DNA of 64,000 nucleotides, taken from Malus domestica (taxonomy: Eukaryota; Streptophyta; Magnoliopsida; Rosales; Rosaceae). Positions 37,558 to 48,929 of this stretch are shown here, one piece after another. The stretch is taken from assembly GCF_042453785.1 (NCBI RefSeq), contig NC_091675.1:3236501-3300500 (forward strand), given 5' to 3'. A program made the position numbers and the translations under genes. Each line of letters opens with the position of its first letter. Position 1 is the first letter of the stretch. The notes under the pieces are model-generated. The model ran no database searches, was not told the origin of the DNA, and worked only from the letters and a program-made list of their open reading frames with translations.

Positions 37558-37663
37558 GAAACAAAACTGTGAGGACGTGGTCGGGGCCCAAAACAGATAA
37601 TATCGTGCTACGGTAGAGGGGAACTAGAGTGTGGTGGGGGTTGGAGCCGGATGTGACACAAAA

Positions 37664-38319
37664 CTAGCTAGTCAACAATTGAAATATGCTTTTTAATTAT
37701 AATGTTTCGACGATAAGAGTTGAGTTAAAAAATACTAGCGGATAGATACGTTTATATTTAGGGTTTTATTAGAAACGATCTTTGAAATTGACCTCCCAAA
37801 TTAAAATAGAATTTAAAATTGAAAATCGATGGACGAAATCCTTGAATACAGGTGCTGGAAGTTAATGTCATCCTTCCCAAGTATTTACCCCGAAACTAAG
37901 CAGTAACAAATTGACGAAACATATACGAAAGGCCCGAAACTGAACCCGAAATCCAAATCCACTGAGAAATTTAACGCGCCCCAAAACACGCAAAACTGAT
38001 TCGGGAATTGGGAATCCAAAAATCAGGAATCCAAACCCGAGAAGTGTTCGGTTTCGGAGTCCAAATCCGAAAAGTGTTCTGTTTCGGCTCCGAAACAGTT
38101 CACGATAAATGCAGAGCCAATCAAGCCACTCTGCAAATTCTCACATTAAAATTTTCAAGTCTCTGAGATAATCTCGCCGTAACGTAAAAAATCGCGTAGG
38201 AAAATTTTCAAACTTTCAAATTTCGCATTGATTAATTACATAATTAAAACTTTAAAATTGTTTGATTGCTGCTTGTTCAAATTCCCAATTTTTTTTTTCT
38301 ATCGAGAGCATTTGTTGTT
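37664..38319. other. Upstream region of the DUF1677 gene
   Basis: Non-coding. It includes repeated variants of CCGAAAAGTGTTC/TTTCGG near 38045-38095. It probably contains the promoter and 5' leader of the plus-strand gene. Confidence 0.4.
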
Positions 38320-38736
38320 ATGGAGTCGGCGGAGGCGAAACGGATTTCGGAGCCGGACGAGGAGGAGGTGGAGGTGAAGTGCTACTGCTGCGGTTTGACG
38401 GAGGAGTGCACGCCGGCATACGTAGCGACGGTGAAGGAGAGGCACCAGGACCGGTGGATTTGCGGGCTCTGCGCTGAGGCGATCAAGGACGAGAACTCGA
38501 GGTCGTCGAGGAAGATCAGCACGGAGGAGGCGATGAAGCGGCACGTCAGCTTCTGCGAGGAGTTCCGGATGTCGAGTCCTCCGGCGAAGCCGACGGAATA
38601 TCTTATATCCGCGATGAAGCAACTGTTGCGGCGGACTAAGGATTCGCAGAGGAGGGAGAGACTGGGTGGCTGCCGGCCGGGGATGGTGAGGTCAAAGAGC
38701 TGCTTTGCGACGGTGGGGAAGGCGCAGGGAGATTGA
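38320..38736 (+). CDS. DUF1677 family protein
   Basis: An intronless frame of 138 residues starting at the ATG at 38320 (MESAEAKRISEPDEEEVEVK). Cysteine-rich core: CYCCGLTEECTPAY, then WICGLCAEAIKDE and HVSFCEEF. This is the pattern of the plant-specific DUF1677 family, whose biochemical role is unknown. The paired cysteines suggest metal binding (inference). The C-terminal half is basic (LLRRTKDSQRRERLGG...RSKSCFATVG), including the family's conserved RS-x-SC-x-A ending. It is much GC-richer than its surroundings, as usual for small intronless plant genes. Confidence 0.85.
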   Translation: MESAEAKRISEPDEEEVEVKCYCCGLTEECTPAYVATVKERHQDRWICGLCAEAIKDENSRSSRKISTEEAMKRHVSFCEEFRMSSPPAKPTEYLISAMKQLLRRTKDSQRRERLGGCRPGMVRSKSCFATVGKAQGD

Positions 38737-40640
38737 TTGCCCGAGAAGCAAGATTAATGGAGTTTAGGAGTTGACTGAGAAACTAATAATGAGGATTAGT
38801 GATGAGATTAGTGGGATTGGTTCAACTGATACGGTAAGAATATTTTTTATTTTTTAGTTTTTGACTCGATTAATTAGATTTAAGTGGTTTTTGTTTTGAT
38901 TAATGTTGTGGATTAGTTCTGATAATTGACAGACATTGAGATTGAGTAGGGACGGAGAGAGCAAGTTTTCCATTCGTATTCATTAATATTATCAAATCTA
39001 CATGTACAACTTCTTTCTCCAAGTTCCTTTACATATATGTTATTTTCTTTTTTCACATTTTATAATTAGAGTATGTGCGTAAGTGCTTTTAAAATGATTG
39101 AAATAGTTTTTGATGTAAATGTTTGTGGAACAAAATTCTTAGTAAAAATACAAATGAACCCTAAAAAAGCACTTAAAATGTTTTTGGAAACAAAAAAAAC
39201 ATTTTATTTACAAACGTCTTTAATCATTTTAAAAACACTTTGTTTGTTTTTGGTAATTAAACTAGAATCACAAGATACAAGAGAGTGCATTGGAGTGTAA
39301 GTTCTGTGGCCAAGCAAAGTAAGTATTTTGGTCGGTTTTGTTACATGGTGATTTGAGGCTCTTGAGTCGATGGTTTGTATACAATTATGTACTTATTTCT
39401 CGTGTTTTCATTCAATTACTTTTTTATATCCAATGTTTGATTATAGGGATGAGTTATTCATATATATTTTTTTTACTTCTCATTCACCCTATTAATTTAT
39501 GATCGTTGAATCGAAAGAGGTAAAAAATGTTAAACGATATAAATTAACAATGAATGTATAAGAAATAAAAATAAATGTATCGATAACATGTCCCTTGATT
39601 ATAATAAGTCATGTGATGATAACGATATACGAACTGATGGTCATTGGGTACGAGTTAAGCATGGTCATCTGATGCCGGGTGGATTGGTGGTTGTACTCAT
39701 GTAGGCTTGGAGCATTATTTTCCATAATAATATACAATTTTAAGACTAAAATAAATCCTAATGACACTCTTAGCGGGCCCCCAACCTTGATTTGTTGGAA
39801 GAAATCATCATTGAAATGGAAGGATAAACGATGGAGTGCTGTCCTTGTCTACGGCTTTGCTTAAGGTATTGTTTTTCATGATGGAAGATTTGGATAGTGG
39901 ATATTCCTTGAAAATAATTGCATCGAACCAACCAAACTCGCATGTGCAAATCATAAAATCCTACCACACAATCGTATTGATTCTCCTCTAAAAAAACGAA
40001 TTTAAATGATATTATTATAGTTAGTTCATTATAAAATTTAACTCGCATAAGATGCATAAGTATAATTGTTTTCTCTTGTCTATTATGACACGTTTATGCA
40101 CCTGTAATCAGAATCAATTTACGGAATAGATTTTGATTACGGAATATATCTTTGTTTAAGTAATCTTAGAGAATCAAAATACATGTGGGATCCACACGCA
40201 TTAAGGAATCCAACTCCTAATTTTGGAGGAATTGGACTCCCTACATGAGGGAGGTATTTCAATTCCTTGACACTTGAGGAATTTGGAATGAATTTCTCCT
40301 ACCAATTATGTCCTCACTTGTTTCTGATTATCCCAACATTGCCCTTCATTTAACTCTCATTATGCCATCTTTTAATAAATAAATAAAACCTATTTACATA
40401 TTTTTATTATATAAATTTAATTAATTAGTATGAAAATAATTTATTTATGTAAGGGCAATACAGTAATCAACCTAGTTTTCATTCCTATAGAAGTGAATTA
40501 GTAAACAAATTATATGGACTCAACATCATTTCTACTTCGATTCCAGATAGTTTTAGTAAACAACTCAAATAAGAATCTGATTCTGATTCTACCTTATTTT
40601 AATTCCTGATCAATTTAATTTGATTACGGATTAGTAAACT
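38737..40640. other. Intergenic region
   Basis: AT-rich non-coding DNA. A small fold-back near 39072-39240 (AAGTGCTTTTAAAATGATT against AATCATTTTAAAAACACTTT in inverted form) could be a degenerate MITE. A region at 40100-40640 rich in GATTACGG/TAATCAGAATC variants may be another decayed element. Neither has ends clear enough to call. Confidence 0.4.
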
Positions 40641-40646
40641 GGCATT

Positions 40647-40649
<3 letters not shown>

Positions 40650-40691
<42 letters not shown>

Positions 40692-40830
40692 AAATGAAAC
40701 TACTTTGGGCCTTTGTTGGGGGTGTTCCGTAAAGTGTACTGTCTGCAGTACAGTCTTTAGCATCTTCGACCCTCGTACAGTCTTTTAGCATCTTCGACCC
40801 TCGTACTGCAATTTGGGTGTTTTTGCTTAG

Positions 40831-40877
<47 letters not shown>

Positions 40878-40990
40878 AAATGAAACTACTTTGGGCCCTT
40901 GTTTGGGGTGTTCCGTAAAGTGTACCGTCTGCAGTACAGTCTTTAAGCATCTTCGACCCTCGTACTGCAATTTGGGTTTTTTGCTTAGGA
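40650..40990. repeat. Tandem duplication led by GA microsatellites
   Basis: Two units, about 40650-40834 and 40835-40990. Each starts with a GA run of about 18-20 units, followed by GGATGAAATGAAACTACTTT and ending in TGCAATTTGGGT...TTGCTTAGG. The first unit contains an extra internal tandem copy of CATCTTCGACCCTCGTAC. The second lacks it. Slippage or unequal exchange between GA tracts would explain the pair. Confidence 0.88.
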
Positions 40991-41447
40991 CAAAATTGCC
41001 ATCAAGCCCAAATCCATATCATAATTAATTAACTAATTCCAACCAAAATATTGCAATAAATGAAAAATGAAAAAACAAACAACAACCGGTCAAAATCATT
41101 CTCGCTGGGGGTTCGTTTTTAACCCATGTTTAGCGGGGCCCCACTGTTACAATGTATCGAGACACTAATCATGCGCAAAATAAAATAACGGACTCCAGAT
41201 ACCCACAGAGATAAAACCGTAAATAATAACAACTCCGAGGGTACATCCAACGCACGTTGGTACCAAACAATATAGTTGTACTACGCACCAAACGGATCGA
41301 AATTTCCATCCAATAATTTTTGTTTTTGTAAATTTCTTACCCATACGCCTCTCGCAAGTTTTCTTCTCCAAAATCCCCTTAAAATTCTGCTGCTCCTACT
41401 TTCTCTCTCTTAACTCTCTCGCTTTCTCTCTCTAGAAATCGCAGAAG
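40991..41447. promoter_or_regulatory. COPT5 upstream region
   Basis: The 457 bases before the COPT5 start codon. The last 70 bases are a CT-rich leader (repeated CTCTCTCT at about 41400-41433). No single promoter element can be assigned with confidence. Confidence 0.4.
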
Positions 41448-41906
41448 ATGATGCACATGACCTTCTACTGGAGCCGGCAGGTCACGCTCCTCTTTGACTC
41501 GTGGAAAACCAACACGTGGACGAGCTACTCCCTCACGCTGCTCGCCTGCCTCATCGTCCCGGCCTTCTACCAGTACCTCGAGAATCTGCGGGTGCGGATC
41601 AAGCGCGCAGCCTCCTCGTCTTCCCCGAAATCGGAGTCCGACTCGCCGATCCGGACCCCGCTGCTCGCCGCCAAGCTCGGCGGTGCCGGAGGAAGGTTCT
41701 CGGCGTGGCGGCTGGCGGAGAGCGTGCTTTTCGGAGTCAACTCGGCGATCGGGTACATGATTATGCTGGCGATCATGTCGTTTAACGGCGGAGTGTTCGT
41801 GGCCATCGTTGTGGGGCTGGCGATTGGTTACTTGGCGTTTCGGAGTGGGGACGATGACGTGGTGGGTGCGGTGGTGGAGACTGATAATCCGTGTGCGTGT
41901 GCTTAG
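41448..41906 (+). CDS. COPT5: Copper transporter 5 (CTR/COPT family)
   Basis: An intronless frame of 152 residues; Arabidopsis COPT5 has 146. It starts [20 protein letters not shown]. The MxxM-type MMHM N-terminus binds Cu(I) and is characteristic of COPT5. Three membrane helices are visible: [20 protein letters not shown] (TM1), [20 protein letters not shown] (TM2, with the conserved M-x3-M copper-selectivity motif MIMLAIM) and [18 protein letters not shown] (TM3, with GxxxG-type packing). The CACA tail matches the family's Cys-rich end. COPT5 exports Cu from vacuole or prevacuole under copper deficiency (known for Arabidopsis). The 3' end of this gene is duplicated at about 59.05 and 60.01 kb. 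Confidence 0.93.
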   Translation: MMHMTFYWSRQVTLLFDSWKTNTWTSYSLTLLACLIVPAFYQYLENLRVRIKRAASSSSPKSESDSPIRTPLLAAKLGGAGGRFSAWRLAESVLFGVNSAIGYMIMLAIMSFNGGVFVAIVVGLAIGYLAFRSGDDDVVGAVVETDNPCACA

Positions 41907-42945
41907 AAAATTTTTGGGTGGATTTGGATTTTTTTAGATACGATTCGAAGGGATTAGCCATGTGTCTCTATCGACATGTAATTGTCTGATCTTGTATGAT
42001 TGTGGTTGTTTGTAATTTATGCGTTGCTTTGTATTTAATGGTAAGTCGGCAGATCTGCTTTCATTTTGTTCATCTTTTTCTTTTCAAATTTGAATTTTCA
42101 GATCGGCTGTGCTGATGATGTTGGTGGCGACGCCGTCGTTCGGCGGGGCTGTGGTTTTGGCGCCGGCGGGTTTTGATCAGTTTTTCCGGGTTTTAGCGGG
42201 GGATGAAGACGTCGCGCTTAATTGTTGTTTTCGGCCTTCTGTTGTCGTTTCTGTTGTCGTTTGGTAATAGTGGGCCTGAAGCCCAAACAGAAACTAAGTC
42301 GTTAATAACACACGCAACCGGGGTTTATAGTACGTTTTCCGGAGAGATTTTTCGAAGTACCCAGTATTCAAACAGACACTCCACGTGTCACAATACAAGC
42401 AAATACTCCATGTGTTATAATACAAGCCAAGAAAGGATATGCCTTTTCATGTCCGTCCATATGTCATAATACAAGCGAAGGCTCAAGGTCAATCTTGAGC
42501 CTTCCTTGGATCAAGACTTCTCTCTACATAAGCGATACTCCACGTGTCAATAAGCGAAACTCCATGTGTCACAATACATGCAAATACACAAGCCAAGAAA
42601 GTTTGGGAACAACATTATGAAATTCCTAATAAGCGATCAAATCAGGACTTCTCTCTACACATAAAATGTACAAACTTGACAAAGCCACCTTTGCATAATC
42701 ACAACTTCTACACCAAACCATCTCTAACCAACCCGTCTACCACAACAATTTCAATCAGTCTCAGTATGGAACAAGTAGAATTTGAAGATGTTAGTCACAT
42801 CGGAATTACCGTGGAGAGGAGGAGCGCAATCGACTCTCTGCACTGATGTACTTCGCTCTGTTCGTTCCTCTTCCGTTCATCCATCCTCGGTTAAGTTAAT
42901 GGGATAATGTCGAAAAAATGGGCGAGTCAAAATATGTCCAACTGG
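41907..42945. other. Convergent spacer between COPT5 and GCR1
   Basis: It contains both 3' UTRs. At 42375-42570 there are several degenerate repeats of ACTCCACGTGTCACAATACA, each with CACGTGTC or a variant. The part from about 42610 onward has a counterpart near 60400-60730 in the downstream duplicate. Confidence 0.55.
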
Positions 42946-45781
42946 CTAGTGCTCATCTTCATTTGTCAGCGCCACTAGTTCACTCTCTTGCTGTTGGTTC
43001 CTAAACTTTGAACTGTTGGGGAACCATCTTTTAAGCCTGTCTGGCCAGAACCTAATGGTTTACAAACACAACCATTCACTTAAGTAAGAATAATGCATCC
43101 TAAACCCGATATCTAAAGCTCAACAATAGTGATCGCAATAAAATCCGATCTTAAGTATTGAGAGATTGATATTGGAAAAAAACACAAAGCAACTGTGGCT
43201 TACAAATCCAATCTTTCATATATTGCCCGTCGCACTGAGGAGTTCAAGCCATAGGCTATGGAGTTGAACAGGCCCTGTAACAAGTATAAAAGTAATAAAT
43301 TTTCATCAGGATAATAAAAAAACTAATAAACTAGAACCCATTTAGATACGAACAATGTTCTTCGAAACATGAATTGACCATTGTACCAAAAAAAAAGAAA
43401 CTAACTTGCCGTAGAAAATTAGTAAGTTACCATGAGTGCAGCTGTCCCAACATCAAGAACTGAGAGCCAAAATATTTTATGACTTGGTTCAATAAAGTCA
43501 TGAATGCGGTTGATTGTGCTAAAAGCCCATGATCCTATCAGGATGAGCGGATAGTACCCCCACCGGTTCAAAGCCTGTTGAAAGCAATGGAATACAATTA
43601 AGATGAACAGTTGAAGGTACTCTTTTTTAAAGAGAAACTATTGAATGTACAGTTAAACAATCTAACGTACATGAAACATGAGACCGCTAAAACATCATAA
43701 ATATAAAACTTCCACATTTCTGTGCCTATATATACGAACTCAGTCTGAGTCTGACCCCAGGAAACCAGTTGCAGCACAAAATACCTTCATTTCTGCTCTA
43801 GAATCTGATTGGTAAGTCCGATCTGACATGCCAGCTGCCATCTATAATTTCCAAACCAGAATAATGATCTCAACAAGTGTAAAAGTGAGTGGAAATTATT
43901 TGTTCGAAAAAAATAAATGCAAGCGAGAATACATACACGTCTCGCATTCTTCAGCATGCTTATCACTTGAAAATATGTAAAACCATTGTAAAGAATTGCA
44001 CCCCAAAGTGGCATATAAAATGTTACAAGGTGAAGCGCCTGTAAAAATGGGTGGAAAAATTAGAGCACAGAGAAGAAAACTTAATTACATCACGAAGCTA
44101 TAGTCAGAACTCCAAATGAGCGGATTGTGTAATAATGACTTGAGGTAGTTCTAAATTCTAATACAAATGATGCTTAGATTTGTAAAGATAAAACTTGTTT
44201 AGAATCTACAACACATATATCAAGAATTAATGAAATACAGCTATCAAAATTTAGAACTATGACATATTAAAACATTGATAAATCTTCATGATCAACTTAG
44301 TCTCCGTGTAGAGATTGCTGTTCATGCAGTTACACCATGAGTAGGGCATAGATTTTACTCCATTAACAATTTTACATTTTTAATCTAAAGTTATGGTATC
44401 TTGCCAACAAATCGATAAATACAGCATCGATGACAGCAGCTTCCACATTCCAAATTTTCTCCTAGACATCATAAAAAAATCTTCAATTCCCCTCTATTTT
44501 TCATAAAGCACGGTGCACTACAAAATAAGCACACGACCAACTTTTTTACAAAAGAATTCTAGAAATTCCAATGGCCTAGGAAACTAAAACATTTCAACTA
44601 ATAGGTACTATGTCCTTACCTTTCCAGTACGCCCTGATTGTGACCAACACCATGTACCTAGGTGGCTATGGTTATTCCCAATAGAGCGCACAACTGTCAC
44701 AACTAATGAAGTCCCTGTGAAGAGGAGAAAAAGAAGCAAATGAATTCTAATGAGCCTCACAAATTATACATAACGAAAACCAAATTTATCATATAGAAAA
44801 TAACTCCTTTTTCTAAAACCATTATTCTATCTCTCATCGGAGGAACAGAAGAAGAAGCTAACTTTACATCACTAAAAGTAAAAAGAGAGATCTTTTGGCA
44901 ACAGGTAAAAAGGTCATACCCCAAACATACAAATGAAACATTGCCTCCATATCTTCAACATCAGTTTTGTGTCTAACAACTGTGCGGTGGAGTGTAAAAG
45001 CGATCGTGGTAGTCCATAAGAAAGACGCTACATAGAAGAAATGAGTACTGTAGCCGTGCAAGTAACAGAAAAATCCTCTGGATGGATCCCTGCGCACGAA
45101 AGCAACTTACTTTATAATCGCTTAGAACCCGAATCAGATAAAATTGTGGCATTATCCAAATGCACTTGTCTGGGAGGGAAAAGTGAGCTTACCCAACCAT
45201 GCTGAAGAAGCTACAAAGCATATCCTGCATTCCAAAATAACAATAGCAATAAAATTTCCAACCTTTTTTTTTACTCCCATTTTCTTCAAAATTTAAGTTA
45301 AACACTGAAGAACAACAAAGCCCTAAACCCTAATTTATCTTGAATCCTTCAAGCTCAAGTCATCAAGGTAAATCCACTATACAAAGCCAAGAGCTTCAAA
45401 ATTTTCTAGCGCTTTTCAACTAAAAATTAAATCCAAAATTTTGTAGATTTTTGTTCAATTTCCGAGTTTTTACAAGTTTGCAGAAATAGAACCCACCCCG
45501 CCACCGGAAATCGAGCAATTAGATCTAACGACGCAATCAATTCTTATCATTTTTCAGCAAAGTTAAGAGAGAGAGAGAGAGAGAGAGAGAGGACGCACGG
45601 AGAGCGCGAGGTAGAAGACGAGCTTGAAGGAGAACTTGCGGAGCTCTTTGAAGAGGACGTAGCAGAGGACGATGAACCCCGACCCGACGAACGATAGGCT
45701 CGCCGCTCCGGCGTTAACTGCCGTCAAGACTTCGCGATCGTACGCCGTCAGACCTCCGGCGACTTGCCCCGTCTCCCCCAT
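42946..45781 (-). CDS. GCR1: GCR1, seven-transmembrane G-protein-coupled-receptor-like protein
   Basis: Nine GT-AG exons (45781-45599, 45224-45193, 45089-44920, 44714-44620, 44038-43937, 43841-43785, 43574-43431, 43274-43204, 43051-42946) sum to 319 residues; Arabidopsis GCR1 has 326. The ATG at 45781 opens MGETGQVAGGLTAYDREVLT. Family landmarks: FVGSGFIVLCYVLFKELRKF, FLWTTTIAFTLHRTVVRHKT, GNNHSHLGTWCWSQSG, YMPLWGAILYNGFTYFQVI, RWGYYPLILIGSWAFSTINR and GTAALMGLFNSIAYGLNSSV. These cover the plant cAR-like 7TM core. GCR1 has been linked to G-protein, ABA and cell-cycle responses in Arabidopsis; its ligand is unsettled. A GA microsatellite (45567-45591) lies right after the exon 1 donor, which is GTGCGT. 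A pseudogene copy lies at 60.7-63.4 kb. Confidence 0.94.
45567..45591. repeat. GA microsatellite at the GCR1 exon 1 donor
   Basis: About 12 GA units a few bases into intron 1 of GCR1. The pseudogene copy has the same feature at 63149-63180 with more units, so the repeat predates the duplication and has since changed length. Confidence 0.9.
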
Positions 45782-46854
45782 TTGATCGCGCCAATAGAGT
45801 CTCAAATACTCGTCCTCAGAGAAACTTCAAAACGCTCCGTACTGTGTTTTGGTCGCTTCTTGGGTCTGCTGCATTAATTCCGCGTGACAGACGAAGGAAA
45901 TGACTTGTTTTTTACGTGTTTAATTACAAATTTAGACCCGTAATGATTTGTATCCAACATGATTCCCGTTGGCAAATCTGTCAATTTGAATTGTATTCTG
46001 TTCATGTTTGAGGCCCATTAAATTGTTTTTATAACGACTAAAAGTATTATATTAAAATAAAAATATTTTATAATATTGTTTGATAGAAAAAGTTATAGGC
46101 AGACAACATTTAACAAAAACGTGGTCCAATCCAACTAAAAAGCTCATGCATAATTATTTTTAATAATTTTGTTTGAATTGATTTTAGAAAGACTAAAACA
46201 CTTTCTAATTGCGTTTCCAAAAAACTAAAAGCACTTACAAATTATAGAATTGCTTCTGGAAAAATTACTTTTCCATGAAAAACATCTATTAGATGCTTGT
46301 TAGGGAATCACTTGAAAGTTTAATAAACATTTTAACGAGTTTTTTTTCTTAAATATTTATAGAAAAAATATTTATGAGCAGAAGTATTTCTTATAATAAA
46401 ATATATTCAAACGAACCCGAGATTTCACCATTTTAGACCTCTGAAAGGGAATATATACACTCAAACTTTGTTTGTCATCTCAACTGGTCGTTAACCAATT
46501 CTTCAATTTAGTTCTCAAAAGTATATTCCTGCCTTCTGAAGGAAACCCAAGATAATTTCTAACTAATGTTATAGTAAATACTAAAAAATATTGAAGTTAG
46601 GGTCCCACTTGGAGATGGACCGTTTTCAAGCAAGGAATTGTTTGGGGCAGTTGTTAAAATTCCTGATTAGGTTTCTGTCTATTCTCAATCAAGTGTTTTA
46701 TTTCCTTAATCCAACCAGATGGATCATTAATTTAATTATAGTTTGTGAAAAAAAAAAATAGCATTTTTTTTTATAGCAAACCACAAACTAAAGTTTGACA
46801 CATGTGCATAAATTTTTCAACGAGTTGACTTCATTGCGTATTTATGATAGTTTA
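45782..46854. other. GCR1 upstream region and intergenic DNA
   Basis: Promoter side of GCR1. The first 550 bases or so are recognisably similar to 63380-64000 beside the pseudogene (shared CAAAAATATTTTAT, AACTCCATGCATA/AGCTCATGCATA and AATCACTTGA/AGTCACTTGA stretches). After about 46330 the similarity cannot be followed because the window ends. Confidence 0.5.
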
Positions 46855-46965
46855 TTATTTGGAACGTGTCGTGTCAGTCGTGTTCGTGTCGTTTTCGTGT
46901 AACACCTGTTATCTTAACGGGTCGTGTCGTGTCACACCCGTTATGACCCGTTACGAAAAATTTTT
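46855..46965. repeat. GTGTCGTGTC-rich repeat, left member
   Basis: Dense CGTGTC/ACCCGTTA motifs, including ACACCTGTTATCTTAACGGG. Related sequence lies at 58630-58785 in opposite arrangement (ACCCGTTATCTTAACAGGTG). The pair brackets the 346-bp array and the retrotransposon and may be the subterminal regions of one large transposon, but exact ends and target duplication were not found. Confidence 0.5.
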
Positions 46966-47225
46966 TTTTTCTTAAATTTGCACATACCACACATTGTCAC
47001 ATCAATATTACTTCAAAACATTAAAACACATTTGTCGTTTAAGTACTACATCTACACTCGAAAATAAGAGCCTCATAAAAAATATATCTATACACTACTA
47101 ATCTATTACAAATATTATGTGCAAGGATATGCAAAATGAAAGCGTTTTTGTTTTCAATGTTGTGAAGCCTTTCTCAAAAGTTTAAACATTACCAATGGAA
47201 CTCAAAGCTTAATGAAAGTGACCCA

Positions 47226-47799
47226 CTAGTGTGTTTATTCGTACTTTCATTAAGTATAACATAAGATTTTGTGATATCCACTTGTGTAAATATTTTAAAT
47301 TGAAGATCGAATTCATTCATTGTATTCATATAGGGTCAAGGAGTGTAGTTGTAAAAAATCATCAAAATCGGAGTTAAAATAGCCGTTAAATTGTGATTTT
47401 TCGTTTATAACCGTCGAAAAGTTTTATCCCATTACTTAATCTTTAAATGTTTGTTTTTTGCAATTTTTGGCGTATGCGATCTCGAAGCATATACAAACAA
47501 GTATGACGGTTAGATCATTGAAAATAGTTTCGTAGAATGCGTATCTCATAAAAAAAATAGATCCACTAACACTAAAGAGTTTATTCTTACTTTCATTAAG
47601 TATAACATAAGATTTTGTGGTATCCACTAATGTAAATATTTTAAATTGAAGATCGAATTCATTCATTGTATTCATATAGGGTCAAGGAGTGTAGCTGTAA
47701 AAAATCATCAAAATCGGAGTTAAAATAACCGTTAAATCGTGATTTTTCGTTTATAACCGTCGAAAAGTTTTGTCTCATTACTTGATATTTGAATGTTTG
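47226..47799. repeat. 346-bp tandem array, left part
   Basis: Monomers carry TTTATTCGTACTTTCATTAA, GAAGATCGAATTCATTCATT and GATTTTTCGTTTATAACCGT. The marker GAAGATCGAA occurs at 47302 and 47648, 346 bases apart. The array is cut at 47799 by the LTR retrotransposon and resumes at 56859. Open frames here (for example 47436-47675 on minus) are repeat-coded and have no known family. Confidence 0.9.
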
Positions 47800-48845
47800 T
47801 GTGAACACGGAAAATTCCTGAAACGAAAGAGACAAGAAACGACGCGCACAAACAAATATTATGTATTTGAAGATTTTGGGTTACAATCTCTCTCTAATTT
47901 GATCCTCTGATTCGATCTCCGTAAGGTGTGTATTTGTGGATGTGTGATTGATCCAATGGGCCGTTGGGCTTGATCTAAGGATGAACGTTCTTCAAGGGCC
48001 GTGGACTTGATCTTGAAGGTGGATTTGAGCGGATCTTCAAATGGGCTTTTGGGCTTGATCTTTGAAGAACAGTGACGAACGGATCTCCAAGGGCTTTTGG
48101 GCTTGATCTTGAAGAACAGTGATGAACGGATCTTCAAGGGCTTTTGGGCTTGATCTTGAAGAACGGTTGGATGTGTGGATTTGTCGACGTTGTTGATCCA
48201 AAGGGCCGTTGGGGCTTGATCTTGGATGAGCGGATGATGAACGATGGTGCTTTCTTCAAGGGCCGTCGAGGCTTGATCTTGAATTGGTGGATGGTTGATC
48301 CAAGGGCCGTCGGGGCTTGATCTTGGAAGAACGATGAACGAAGAACGAATAACACTTTCTTCAAAGGCCGTCGGGGCTTGATCTTGAATTGGTGGATGAT
48401 TGTTGATCCAAAGGGCCGTTGGGGCTTGATCTTGGAAGAACGATGAACGAAGAACACTTTCTTCAAGGGTCGTCGGGGCTTGATCTTGGAAGAACGATGA
48501 ACGAAGAACGAAGAAGGCTTTCTTGATTCTTCCGGAACCTGGATGCTTGAGAGCTTCGGAGTTTTAGAGCTTCAGAGCTTCAAGGTGTCATATGAATTAG
48601 TTCCCCCTCAAATGAATGAAATAGGCTTGTATTTATAGAATTTTCCAAGGCCTAATTTTGAATATAATATTCCAGATGAAATAAGTCGTTTCTGCCAGGT
48701 GTTGACACGTGTCCTGTTTGATGACTTTTCCAACTATTTCGATTTTTGTTTAGACACACGCTACGTGTAAAATTTATGTAATACATGAGCGTTGAAACTT
48801 TGATTTATCGGTCAACATTTATTTACCGAAATTTCGATGTCTACA
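47800..48845 (-). repeat. 3' LTR of the retrotransposon
   Basis: 1,046 bp. It carries many copies of a core GGGCCGTNGGGGCTTGATCTTG spaced roughly 35-65 bases apart between 47958 and 48500. The repeated frame reads IKPKSP/IKPRRP on the minus strand but is not a plausible protein. Beyond the repeats, the stretch 48600-48845 is single-copy. A likely core promoter would lie here, but none was assigned. Confidence 0.92.
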
Positions 48846-48860
48846 AATGCCCCCACTTCA
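48846..48860 (-). other. Polypurine tract
   Basis: Read on the minus strand this is GAAGTGGGGGCATT directly before TGTAGACATC, the start of the 3' LTR. It would prime plus-strand DNA synthesis and fixes the element's polarity. Confidence 0.75.
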
Positions 48861-48929
48861 AGGCGCGTCGTATACATGTGCTTGTCACGTGTAAGAGATG
48901 CGTTTTGAAGTCCCTTACTGTAGATGTCG

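Larger units (their letters stand above)
37034..37658 (+). mobile_element. Complete Cassandra-type TRIM retrotransposon with 5S rRNA-derived LTRs
   Basis: Two direct repeats, 37034-37296 and 37367-37658, both start TGTTACATC and end GATGTGACA. They are separated by only 70 bp. CAAAA flanks the element at 37029-37033 and 37659-37663, a perfect 5-bp target duplication. Just inside the left LTR, TTTGATATCATAGC is a mutated form of TGGTATCAGAGC, the initiator-Met tRNA primer-binding site. AAGGGGGTGGA precedes the right LTR as a polypurine tract. Each LTR contains a 5S rRNA-like segment, the hallmark of Cassandra. The left LTR lacks about 31 bp that the right one keeps. It has no coding capacity. 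Confidence 0.9.

Noticed and set aside
39072..39245. Possible small MITE with TTTTAAAATGATT arms
   Set aside because: The inverted repeat is short and AT-rich, with no definable ends or target duplication.
40100..40640. Possible MITE with GATTACGG/TAATCAGAATC-type termini
   Set aside because: Terminal similarity is too weak and no duplication flanks it.
41494..41806. Other long frames overlapping COPT5
   Set aside because: They are shadows of the GC-rich COPT5 coding sequence, which has full-length family similarity in its own frame.
47859..48466. Open frames with repeated IKPKSP/IKPRRP motifs in both LTRs
   Set aside because: They are translations of the nucleotide tandem repeat in the LTR, have no conserved family, and are broken between adjacent frames.
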